This document shows, piece by piece, positions 1-7,236 of a DNA stretch of 64,000 bases (position 1 is the stretch's first letter; the number at the start of each line of letters is the position of its first letter). The DNA comes from Asaia bogorensis (GTDB lineage Bacteria; Pseudomonadota; Alphaproteobacteria; Acetobacterales; Acetobacteraceae). The stretch covers positions 92,759 to 156,758 of the forward strand of contig NZ_UEGO01000033.1 of NCBI RefSeq assembly GCF_900465345.1. The letters are read 5' to 3'. Under the pieces are notes generated by a model. The model did no database searches and was not told the origin of the DNA. It worked only from the letters and a program-made list of their open reading frames with translations. Position numbers and translations under genes: made by a program.

Positions 1-1350
1 CCCGGAAAGCTGGGCAATCAGGTTCTCAACCACCACAGGTGCCTGCTTGCGTGCAGCGGCAGCCGTCTTGGCATTGCTTGTGCCGGCCACGTCACCCACG
101 GCGAAGACATTCGCATACTGCGTGTGCTGCATCGTATCCGGATGAACCGACACAAAGCCATCAGCGCCAGCAAGCGGCGAGGAACGAATGACATCGGGCG
201 CGGTCTGGGGGGGCACAACATGCAGCATGTCGAATGCGCGTTCGACACGCTCCGTGCCGGCTTCCGTGACGCGCTCGAAGGTTGCAACCTTACGCTCGCC
301 ATCGACCGCTACCAGTCGTGACTTGAGGTTGAGGTCAATGCTGTAGCCCTTGATGTAATCCATCAGGGCCGGTACGAAATCGGCCACACCAAACAGGCTG
401 GGCGTCGCTGTATCGAACTCGACCTGCACACGACCCAGCACCCCACGACGACGCCAGGCATCGCAGGCGAGATACATGGCCTTTTGGGGCGCCCCTGCAC
501 ATTTGATCGGCATGGGTGGCTGGGTGAACAGCGCCTTGCCCTCTTCGAGCTTGCTCACCAGCTCCCAGGTATAGGGGGCGAGATCGTAGCGATAATTCGA
601 CGTGACGCCATTCTTGCCCAGCGTCTCGGCCAGTCCTGGAATAGCAGCCCAGTCGAGTTTGAGCCCGGTCGCCACAACAAGCGCCTCATAGGCAATCTGG
701 GTCCCGTCGCCCAGCTCGATACGGTTCTGCTCCGGCAGGAAGGCCGTGACGGCCTGACGAATCCAGTTGGCGCGCGCCGGGATAAGCCCGACCTCGGAAC
801 GACGCGTCTGCTGCGCCGTGAAGACACCCCCGCCCACGAGGGTCCAGCCCGGCTGATAGTAATGCTCGGTCGAGGGTTCCACGACAGCGACCAGCAACCC
901 GGGCCGACGACGCAACAGGCTTGCCGCGCAGGCGAGACCACCCGCGCCACCGCCGACCACAACAACATCGAAACGCTGAGCGCCAGCGGGCTTTTCTTCC
1001 TTCTGGGTCGACGCCAGCTCATAAAGATCAGCCGCACGTCGGCCAGAGCGGCAATAGGCAAGAACCTTGCCCGTGTTCTCAGGCCCGGTCATCTCGGCAA
1101 GGGTCTGGCGCATGACCGAGACACTATGCGCATCGGGCGTGGCCCCCATACGCACCGGGATATAGGCAAAAGCCAGCCCGCATTTTTCCGCCGCCACACC
1201 CAGATCGGCCACGCCGGGCTGATCCTTCTCCTCACCATCGGGGCGGGTGCAGATAATGCCGCTGAAACCCTGCTCCTTGAGCGCGGGCAGATCTTCCACC
1301 CTGATCTGGGGCGATACGGCGAAATGGGCCGTCAGGAAACGAAGGGACAT
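1..1350 (-). CDS. Bifunctional DUF442/rhodanese-like sulfurtransferase - FAD/NAD(P) oxidoreductase (SQR-like), partial
   Basis: Reading from ATG at 1350 gives an open frame of 450 codons that runs off the window edge, so the C-terminus is missing. Residues 1 to about 115 form a TIGR01244/DUF442 phosphatase-like domain with the rhodanese-type loop CRSGRRA. An FAD-binding oxidoreductase follows (RFDVVVVGGGAGGLACA), with an ATGLKLDWAAIPG segment and a late VFAVGDVAGTSNAKT motif typical of sulfide:quinone oxidoreductase-like flavoproteins. The start has GAGAGG seven bases upstream. Known role of the family: oxidising sulfide or handling persulfide at the membrane. It lies 135 bp downstream of the persulfide dioxygenase on the same strand, probably one operon. 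The fusion is often annotated as tyrosine phosphatase/oxidoreductase; sulfur chemistry fits the neighbours better. Confidence 0.88.
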   Translation of the reverse strand, partial: MSLRFLTAHFAVSPQIRVEDLPALKEQGFSGIICTRPDGEEKDQPGVADLGVAAEKCGLAFAYIPVRMGATPDAHSVSVMRQTLAEMTGPENTGKVLAYCRSGRRAADLYELASTQKEEKPAGAQRFDVVVVGGGAGGLACAASLLRRRPGLLVAVVEPSTEHYYQPGWTLVGGGVFTAQQTRRSEVGLIPARANWIRQAVTAFLPEQNRIELGDGTQIAYEALVVATGLKLDWAAIPGLAETLGKNGVTSNYRYDLAPYTWELVSKLEEGKALFTQPPMPIKCAGAPQKAMYLACDAWRRRGVLGRVQVEFDTATPSLFGVADFVPALMDYIKGYSIDLNLKSRLVAVDGERKVATFERVTEAGTERVERAFDMLHVVPPQTAPDVIRSSPLAGADGFVSVHPDTMQHTQYANVFAVGDVAGTSNAKTAAAARKQAPVVVENLIAQLSG

Positions 1351-1485
1351 GAGCTTGCCTCTCTCTTCTCGGACTGTATTGCGGGCCGGGTCAATGCGCA
1401 CCGGCTGGATGCTGCGTTCTGTAACGGGCGGGGTTCAACAAGGTGCTGTGCAGGCCATTCAGGCTGGATACCGCACAGCGTGCTC

Positions 1486-2412
1486 TCAAAGCGTGTCGAG
1501 CGGTATCTTGATATAACGCGTACCGTTCTCTTCCGGCTCCGGCAGACGCCCCCCGCGTATATTGATCTGGACCGAGGGCATAATGAGATTGGGCAGGCTC
1601 AAAGTCGCATCACGTTTCGTGCGCATCTCGACGAATTCGTCCTCGCTCACACCGTCATGAACGTGAAGGTTGCTGTCGCGCTGTGCTCCAATGGTGGTTT
1701 CCCAGGCAAACCAGTCACGTCCGGGTGCCTTGTAATCATGACACAGGAAAAGACGCGTCTCACGCGGCAGGGAAAGCAGGCGGCGAATGGAGCGATAGAG
1801 CTGCCTCGCATCGCCACCGGGGAAATCAGCACGGGCTGTCCCGAAATCGGGCATGAAGAGCGTATCACCGATAAAGGCGCAGTCACCGATCACGAACGCC
1901 ATATCGGCAGGGGTATGCCCCGGCACATGCAACGCAATCGCCTCGATTTCACCAATTCTGAAACGCTCACCATCGCGGAACAGATGATCGAACTGCGAGC
2001 CATCCCGTGCAAAGCGTGTTCCGGCATTGAAGATCTTGCCGAACACCTCCTGAACATGGGTGATTTCGGATCCTATGGCGAGCTTGCCTCCCAGCTGCTC
2101 CTGCAGCCACGGCGCTGCCGACAGGTGATCGGCATGGGCGTGGGTCTCAAGCTGCCATGTCACGGTCAGGGACTCAGCGCGGACATACTCAAGAATGGCC
2201 TGCGCGCTCAAAGACCCCGTTCGACCAGAAGCGGGGTCATAATCAAGCACGCTGTCGATAATCGCCGCCTCGCGGGTGCGGGGATCGTGCACGACGTGCG
2301 AAGCAGTGAACGTTGTCTCGTCGAAGAAACTGCGTACCACCGGGCACGAAGATTGGCCCGCCCTGCTGGCCTCGATCTGGCTGGCTGCCTGGGCAATCGT
2401 TGCGTCATCCAT
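1486..2412 (-). CDS. MBL-fold persulfide dioxygenase (Blh/ETHE1-like)
   Basis: A metallo-beta-lactamase-fold protein of about 308 residues. The metal motif THAHADH is clear, followed by HVPGHTPADM, IGDTLF, the family stretch DFGTARADFPGG and a late LCHDYKAPGRD. The GTAR-DFPGG signature is typical of Blh/ETHE1 persulfide dioxygenases, which convert glutathione persulfide plus O2 to sulfite with one mononuclear iron. The chosen start is ATG at 2412, with GGAG eight bases upstream; a GTG codon lies immediately before it. It is the first gene of the minus-strand sulfide operon and is divergent from peroxiredoxin-arsR. Together with the SQR-like gene it would oxidise sulfide via persulfide to sulfite. 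Older annotations call this family beta-lactamase-hydrolase-like protein. Confidence 0.88.
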   Translation of the reverse strand: MDDATIAQAASQIEASRAGQSSCPVVRSFFDETTFTASHVVHDPRTREAAIIDSVLDYDPASGRTGSLSAQAILEYVRAESLTVTWQLETHAHADHLSAAPWLQEQLGGKLAIGSEITHVQEVFGKIFNAGTRFARDGSQFDHLFRDGERFRIGEIEAIALHVPGHTPADMAFVIGDCAFIGDTLFMPDFGTARADFPGGDARQLYRSIRRLLSLPRETRLFLCHDYKAPGRDWFAWETTIGAQRDSNLHVHDGVSEDEFVEMRTKRDATLSLPNLIMPSVQINIRGGRLPEPEENGTRYIKIPLDTL

Positions 2413-2574
2413 CACGCGCGCTCCGCTGAACTGATCATGAATTACATATTTCTTGAATATGATATTTCGCCGTTTATGTAATTGTGATACTTGCTCTCGT
2501 CAAGGACCGCACGGCTACCCAACGTTAGATCGTGAATCGTCGATGCCGATGCGTATTAACGGTGCAGGAGATGG
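2413..2574. promoter_or_regulatory. Divergent promoter region of the sulfide cluster with AT-rich dyads
   Basis: This 162-bp divergent spacer contains an 8-bp perfect inverted repeat, ATTACATA at 2441-2448 and TATGTAAT at 2475-2482. Nested inside is a shorter dyad, ATATT-N5-AATAT, at 2446-2460. AT-rich dyads of this sort are the usual targets of BigR/SqrR-type ArsR regulators, and such a regulator is encoded two genes away. The operator assignment is inference. Confidence 0.45.
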
Positions 2575-3216
2575 ATGAAGATGGAAGAGCAGGCACAGAT
2601 ACCTGTACGTCTGGGCACACTCGCCCCCAATTTTCGTGCCCGCACGACCTTGGGTCTCCTGACACTAAGCGATTTCAGGGGACGATGGGTTGTGCTCTTC
2701 TCACACCCTGCCGATTTCACACCGGTCTGCACCAGTGAGTTCATCGCCTTCGCGAAGGCCCAGCCGAAATTCGATCAGCTCGGTTGTCAGCTGATCGGTC
2801 TTTCTGTCGACTCATTGTCGTCCCATCTGGCCTGGATCAATGCCATCGGGCGCGATCTCGGCACCGAAATCAGATTCCCGGTGGTGGAGGATCCCTCCAT
2901 GGCCATTGCGCGCGCGTACGGCATGCTCGATGCAACAGCTCAGGACAGCAGTACGGTGCGTTCGACCTACATCATCGACCCCGATGGGCGGATACAGGCC
3001 ATCCTGGTTTATCCACTCTGTGTGGGTCGCTCGGTAAGCGAAATTCTTCGCGCAGTAACAGCACTGCAGCGCGCCGCGCATGGCGATGCCCTGACGCCGG
3101 AGAACTGGCAGCCAGGGGGTGCCATCTTCCGCCCCCCCTCGCTCACCGTGGCGGAAATGAACGCGCCATGCGAGCAGCCCTGGTTTCACTGCCTGCAGAA
3201 AGATGACGGGCGATGA
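2575..3216 (+). CDS. Peroxiredoxin (AhpC/Prx6 type)
   Basis: A thioredoxin-fold peroxidase of 213 residues. The peroxidatic motif is FTPVCTSE with Cys52 and an HPADF lead-in. A Prx6-like C-terminal extension ends in CEQPWFHC, resembling the resolving-cysteine tail of archaeal-type Prx6 enzymes. It reduces H2O2, organic peroxides or peroxynitrite in the cytoplasm. The start used is ATG 2575; GGAG lies just upstream, and an in-frame ATG two codons later is an alternative. The stop overlaps the arsR start (ATGA), so the two genes are translationally coupled. Placement against persulfide-oxidising genes suggests control by reactive sulfur or oxidants. Confidence 0.9.
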   Translation: MKMEEQAQIPVRLGTLAPNFRARTTLGLLTLSDFRGRWVVLFSHPADFTPVCTSEFIAFAKAQPKFDQLGCQLIGLSVDSLSSHLAWINAIGRDLGTEIRFPVVEDPSMAIARAYGMLDATAQDSSTVRSTYIIDPDGRIQAILVYPLCVGRSVSEILRAVTALQRAAHGDALTPENWQPGGAIFRPPSLTVAEMNAPCEQPWFHCLQKDDGR

Positions 3217-3578
3217 AGGCCATGAACAGCCAGCATATGGCACAACTTGTCGAGCGCCTTCGCCTTTATGGGCAGGCTCAGCGCCTGTCGATCCTGTCCG
3301 TCCTGAGCGAGGCTCCCTATACCGTGGCTGAAATCGAGGCCCGTACCGGGATTGGTCAGCCCGCCCTGTCGCAACAGCTGGGCGAATTGCGTCGCGCCGG
3401 TATCATCGCCTCCAGCCGCGCTGCCCGCGAGGTGATCTACGATTTTGCCTCACCAGCAGAGCGCATTCGGACTGCAACCGTCCTCGGATTGCTTGAGGAC
3501 AGGGAAACACCCTTGCTCGCTCCAGCTACCGCTGAACCGCCGCGCTATGGAGCTCATTTCGCGTCGATTTTGCCTTGA
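3213..3578 (+). CDS. ArsR/SmtB-family transcriptional regulator without cysteines
   Basis: A winged-helix repressor of 121 residues. The helix-turn-helix lies around residues 35-60 (YTVAEIEARTGIGQPALSQ), followed by the wing REVIYDF. Its position suggests a BigR/SqrR-like repressor of sulfide-responsive genes. Those repressors sense persulfide through two conserved cysteines forming a polysulfide bridge, but this protein has no cysteine at all. Either it senses something else, or it acts with a different sensor. The start is ATG 3213, overlapping the peroxiredoxin stop by four bases; a second in-frame ATG is three codons in. Confidence 0.85.
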   Translation: MKAMNSQHMAQLVERLRLYGQAQRLSILSVLSEAPYTVAEIEARTGIGQPALSQQLGELRRAGIIASSRAAREVIYDFASPAERIRTATVLGLLEDRETPLLAPATAEPPRYGAHFASILP

Positions 3579-3668
3579 ATGCCTCTCTGGTGACGTTGCA
3601 GGAGAGCGTCACAACACATCTTGCTTGCTGAGACAGTTTCGCGAATCTTCCAATCCTGATAACAGCCA

Positions 3669-3691
3669 TTCGTATCTCATATGAAACGAAT
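3669..3691 (+). repeat. 23-bp imperfect palindrome shared with 7105-7128
   Basis: The sequence reads TTCGTAT, five bases, then ATGAAACGAAT, with inverted ATTCGT/ACGAAT arms from 3668 to 3691. It ends ten bases before the acid phosphatase start codon. An almost identical element lies at 7105-7128 in the AT-rich region upstream of the first Hint gene. The position suggests an operator or a 5'-UTR element, but the function is unknown. Confidence 0.4.
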
Positions 3692-3700
3692 AGGCTCGAT

Positions 3701-4501
3701 ATGACCCCTTCCAAATCCGGTCGGAATTCCTTTGTCCGGGGCGGTTTTCTGCTCTGCCTTCTCGCTTCGTGCACCACGGCACCCACCCAGCCTCTCGATA
3801 CCGCCCATCTGCCGGATGAGCGTCTGGCCCTTGCAACCCCGCCATCGGTCGGGCTGGCGTCGCAAGGTGATGACGACCGCATTTTCGCACGCACACGCGC
3901 CCTCAAGGACACGCCACGCTGGACACTCGCGCAAAGCGACGCCGATTTGCGCCCTGCCCCCTTCCTCAAGGGCTTTTCCTGCGCGGCAGGCTTTACGATC
4001 GACATCGCCAAGGCCCCGACCCTGGCGCGTATCCTCGACATGATGGCCAAGGCCGAAAGCGGCAGAACGTCGGAAGAAAAGCATTACTGGAAGCGCAAGC
4101 GTCCCTTTATCGGCAATGATGCGCCCATCTGCGTTGCGCGTGATGAGAGACTGGCGAAAAGCCCGTCTTACCCGTCGGGTCATACCATCGCCGGCTATTC
4201 CACAGCGCTTGTCCTCTCGGCACTTCTGCCGGAACGCAGCGCAGAACTGCTGCAACGTGGTCGTGTGATTGGAGAAAGCCGTATCATATGCGGCGTGCAC
4301 TGGGCGTCGGATGTTGCTGCAGGCTATCAGGCAGCCGGGGCCTTTGCCGTTGCCACACTCGAAAATCCGGTCATACGCGCCCTTATGCCCAAAGCCCGAG
4401 AGGAGCTCGTTGCAATGAAAGCAAACGGCATTCTGCCGGATAAGCAACGCTGCGCAGTTGAGGCAGATGCCGCAGCCCATTCGCCCTTTACGGATGACTG
4501 A
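3701..4501 (+). CDS. Class A acid phosphatase (PAP2 superfamily), lipoprotein
   Basis: A protein of 266 residues that begins with a lipoprotein signal: hydrophobic FLLCLLAS followed by the lipobox cysteine in LLASCTT. The PAP2 catalytic triplet is complete: KRKRPF, then PSGHT, then SRIICGVHWASD (pattern K-x-RP, PSGH, SR-x5-H-x2-D). The family (PhoN/PhoC) hydrolyses phosphomonoesters in the periplasm through a phosphohistidine. It is monocistronic by appearance, and a palindromic element sits directly before the start. Confidence 0.9.
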   Translation: MTPSKSGRNSFVRGGFLLCLLASCTTAPTQPLDTAHLPDERLALATPPSVGLASQGDDDRIFARTRALKDTPRWTLAQSDADLRPAPFLKGFSCAAGFTIDIAKAPTLARILDMMAKAESGRTSEEKHYWKRKRPFIGNDAPICVARDERLAKSPSYPSGHTIAGYSTALVLSALLPERSAELLQRGRVIGESRIICGVHWASDVAAGYQAAGAFAVATLENPVIRALMPKAREELVAMKANGILPDKQRCAVEADAAAHSPFTDD

Positions 4502-4566
4502 GCGCCGCACTCAGCGTGACGTATCCGTGCCCCTCATGCCACGACACATACCCGGCCGCAAACCTG

Positions 4567-4589
4567 GGCGGCGCCATGCTGGCGCTGCC
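4567..4589. terminator. GC-rich hairpin between convergent genes
   Basis: GGCGGCGCC (4567-4575) and GGCGCTGCC (4581-4589) pair in 8 of 9 positions around a 5-base loop. It lies between the convergent acid phosphatase and Hint genes. No good T-tract follows on either strand, so this is only a possible bidirectional terminator. Confidence 0.3.
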
Positions 4590-4600
4590 CTTCCTGCAAA

Positions 4601-6793
4601 TCATGCGACCTTCATCTGCGGCTCGGGCAGGTCTATCCTGTAAGGGCCAGCACTAAGGATCTCCAATCTGAGGATCGTCTCGTCCTGACCCTCTGGACAT
4701 ACCAGATCGATGGCAGCACAGCCATTTGTCCATCGACAACGGGCATTCTCCAGATTATGCCAGCCGGGCTGACCTGACGATGTCAGATGTGCGTCAAGCC
4801 TTTGGTTATGATCTTGCCGGGCCTGTGTGATTTCGCCAATCAGTACACCCAGCACACGACGGTCATCGATATAAGGCCCAATGGCATCAAATGGACGCCC
4901 CGCACGCGAATGGAGCCATACTCTTCGTGTTCCAGGCGGCACCCTATACGCCCTATGCGACCATGACTGTTCAGCCAGAGGCAGAATACGGCCAGCCTGA
5001 TCCTTCAGAACAAGAACCGGGTCGTAAGTCATTTCGTGCCTGGCTGCTTGGGGTAGTATACCCATCCCGGCCGCGCGTTCAGACAGGGCCACATGAAGCG
5101 GCTGTACGAAACCGGCGGATGTTTCAAGTGGGGCCGCTGCATCACATGCCCAGCTTCTGAGCGTTCTCGATGCATGGGGTTCTTCCGGAAGATCCAGTTG
5201 GCGCAAAACCGTGCCATATCCCGCACCGGAATCAAAATAGCTCTCAGTCGCCACGCCCTGAGCAAAGATGACAGAATGACGCTCCATTTCGAGATGGAAA
5301 TACGCGTAGGTCCGGAAAGAGCGATCGTAGAGAATGGTCTGGTTGTTGACGAGCATGCGTACCGGCACGAATTTACCATCGAACAAAAAGCAATGTTCGG
5401 CAGTGACTAGCAAATCGCTATGGGGTTGTCCCGGCGCAAAGGCGTCTCGCAAGATGCGCACAGGCAAGCCCGACATATCGTCAGGCAGGTCGTGACGAAC
5501 CTGGCATTCCTTCCTGATCACCCGCTTGATGATGCGCGTGATCTTGATGCCGTTTTCCATACAGATCAGACGATCACCCGCGTTGAGTGTCTCGATTTTC
5601 CGCTCTCCACTGTCGGTAAGCAGCATGACCCCCGACAGGAAGCAGGCATCTATATTATCGATAAAGAGACTCGAGGCGAGACTCTCTACTTCCAAATTGG
5701 CATTGGCCTGCATGGCCAGCCCGACCATCCAGCCGCCAGACCTGACCATGAGCTTGATGGAACTTCCTATATCAGGATCGATAATCCTGCCCCCGGCCAG
5801 TACCTCGACCTTGTGCCTGACCGAACCATGGGCGCCATCAGTGGCACTGCTATAGAATTCCTCGACTTTCGAGATTGCTCCGGCGTCAATCTGCACATCG
5901 CTGTCGATATAGATATTTCCGATGGTCATGCCGCCGGCAGATACGGAAACACCGTCAGGCGAACTCGCCTGATCAATGTAGGAACTTATCAACCTGCCAC
6001 CGCTCTGAACCACGACACTGATATTTCTAGCGACGATACCCGAAACGACAGCGCCGCTCATTATGGTCAGGCTCCCTCCGGGATCCCCGTAAAATGCCGC
6101 GCAGTTCATCGTAAAGAGTGATCCGGACTGGTACCACGTTGCGCCATCTGCCCCCGGCACTGCCACCCAGTTTCCTGTCACACCATTAGCCAGATCCTGT
6201 GTCAGATCCCTGATTTCGGGTGGCGTGGGTGTGCCGATTTGTGACAGCGCCGAGATATGAACACCAGCGGCAATGCTGACCGCATGCAACTGAGCCCCTG
6301 CGTCGATACCGAGATACGATCCGGACAAGCAATCAATTCCCGTCACCGTCGCGCCGCTGGTCATATAGATCGTACCGCCCGGCTGAAGCGTGATGTTGCT
6401 GGCCACCGAACCACTGGACAATACGATAGCGCCCCTGTCCACGGCCGTGATACCGCGGCAAACAGCCCCATCCGCATAAGTGATCTGGGAGATACCGCTG
6501 ATCAAACTGTCATTCATCTCCCCACCAGAAACGGTGAGATAGGTCAGGTCGAAGGTAAGGGCACTGGTATAGGCGCCTGTCAGATCGCCACGAAACCCGG
6601 CCAGAACACTGTCAACAATGCGCGCGCCACTATCAGCATGGATAATTATAGCGTGTTCATTATCGTAAGGCCCCCCGGTATAGACAGGGGTTTGCAGGGC
6701 AGAAATCGAGGCTCCGCTATGGACGTACATCTCTGCGGGCCTGTCGACCTCGACTGCACCTGATGTGTTGTCTTTATCGAAATGATAAATCAC
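4601..6793 (-). CDS. Beta-solenoid/AIDA-like repeat protein with C-terminal Hint domain (copy 1)
   Basis: A protein of 730 residues. Residues 15-375 are rich in short strand-turn-strand units with SGG, SGA and AGG turns, like the AIDA/pertactin passenger repeats. A Hint domain (Hint_2 type) starts at Cys384 (ACFLSGVMLLTDSGERKIE) and has the block-B motif TAEH at 464-467. A conserved C-terminal domain of about 200 residues follows. There is no Sec signal peptide and no autotransporter barrel. The start is GTG 6793, preceded by GAGGAGG; the AT-rich upstream region is long. It is the most divergent of the three Hint proteins here and lies 25 kb from the others. Hint domains cleave their own peptide backbone in inteins and hedgehog proteins; whether this one does is unknown. 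Confidence 0.82.
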   Translation of the reverse strand: MIYHFDKDNTSGAVEVDRPAEMYVHSGASISALQTPVYTGGPYDNEHAIIIHADSGARIVDSVLAGFRGDLTGAYTSALTFDLTYLTVSGGEMNDSLISGISQITYADGAVCRGITAVDRGAIVLSSGSVASNITLQPGGTIYMTSGATVTGIDCLSGSYLGIDAGAQLHAVSIAAGVHISALSQIGTPTPPEIRDLTQDLANGVTGNWVAVPGADGATWYQSGSLFTMNCAAFYGDPGGSLTIMSGAVVSGIVARNISVVVQSGGRLISSYIDQASSPDGVSVSAGGMTIGNIYIDSDVQIDAGAISKVEEFYSSATDGAHGSVRHKVEVLAGGRIIDPDIGSSIKLMVRSGGWMVGLAMQANANLEVESLASSLFIDNIDACFLSGVMLLTDSGERKIETLNAGDRLICMENGIKITRIIKRVIRKECQVRHDLPDDMSGLPVRILRDAFAPGQPHSDLLVTAEHCFLFDGKFVPVRMLVNNQTILYDRSFRTYAYFHLEMERHSVIFAQGVATESYFDSGAGYGTVLRQLDLPEEPHASRTLRSWACDAAAPLETSAGFVQPLHVALSERAAGMGILPQAARHEMTYDPVLVLKDQAGRILPLAEQSWSHRAYRVPPGTRRVWLHSRAGRPFDAIGPYIDDRRVLGVLIGEITQARQDHNQRLDAHLTSSGQPGWHNLENARCRWTNGCAAIDLVCPEGQDETILRLEILSAGPYRIDLPEPQMKVA

Positions 6794-7183
6794 GCTTTCC
6801 TCCTCGAACTGAATATCGCCTGATCGGAAGGAGCGCTGACCTCGTCATGACAAGAGGTACGCGCTCTTCAGGGGGCTGCAACAAATCACAGAAACAGATT
6901 GGCGTGACCTGACAATACAGATGACCGAAATTCGAATCCTGACGACATGAAATCTGCGTATATTTACAACAATATGATTCATGAACCCATCTATTCGGTT
7001 GTTTATTAATTATTAACTTATGGATTTACGAATCTATGGAATCTATATTCATATATATAATAATTTTCGTAGGAAAGATCTGGATCTGTTATAACTATAA
7101 ATATTTCGTATGCAGAAATGAAACGAATTATTCTCTTCGTTGAGTAGCCTCTCTCTTGCGAGGATGCAGTTTCTGGATAAAAA
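6794..7183. other. AT-rich intergenic region upstream of Hint gene 1
   Basis: About 390 bases without a credible gene. From about 6950 to 7140 the sequence is strikingly AT-rich compared with its surroundings, including long A/T runs near 7000-7100. It should hold the promoter of the minus-strand Hint gene. The palindromic element at 7105-7128 is described separately. AT-rich upstream DNA is common for silenced or horizontally acquired surface genes, which is an inference here. Confidence 0.6.
7105..7128 (+). repeat. Second copy of the palindromic element found at 3669-3691
   Basis: It reads TTCGTAT, six bases, then ATGAAACGAAT. The 7-base and 11-base blocks are identical to the copy before the acid phosphatase gene, and the spacer differs by one base. 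It lies about 310 bp upstream of the GTG start of Hint gene 1. A shared regulator for both genes is possible but unproven. Confidence 0.4.
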
Positions 7184-7208
7184 AAGGGGCGATCAATGAT
7201 CGCCCCTT
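7184..7208 (-). terminator. Rho-independent terminator of the cys operon
   Basis: A perfect 12-bp inverted repeat (AAGGGGCGATCA and TGATCGCCCCTT) separated by one base. On the minus strand it is followed by seven T residues. It lies 28 bases beyond the cysNC stop and clearly terminates that operon. Confidence 0.9.
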
Positions 7209-7236
7209 TATCGAAACCGCGTTGATGTCCTGCTTT

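Noticed and set aside
484..2481. Long plus-strand open frame of 665 codons across the sulfide genes
   Set aside because: It lies antisense to two well-supported minus-strand genes, its product has no recognisable domain and is His/Arg/Gly-biased as expected of a shadow frame in GC-rich DNA.
6900..7150. Possible small gene or RNA in the AT-rich stretch
   Set aside because: No open frame with a ribosome binding site and no tRNA- or riboswitch-like fold recognisable by eye; treated as a promoter region.
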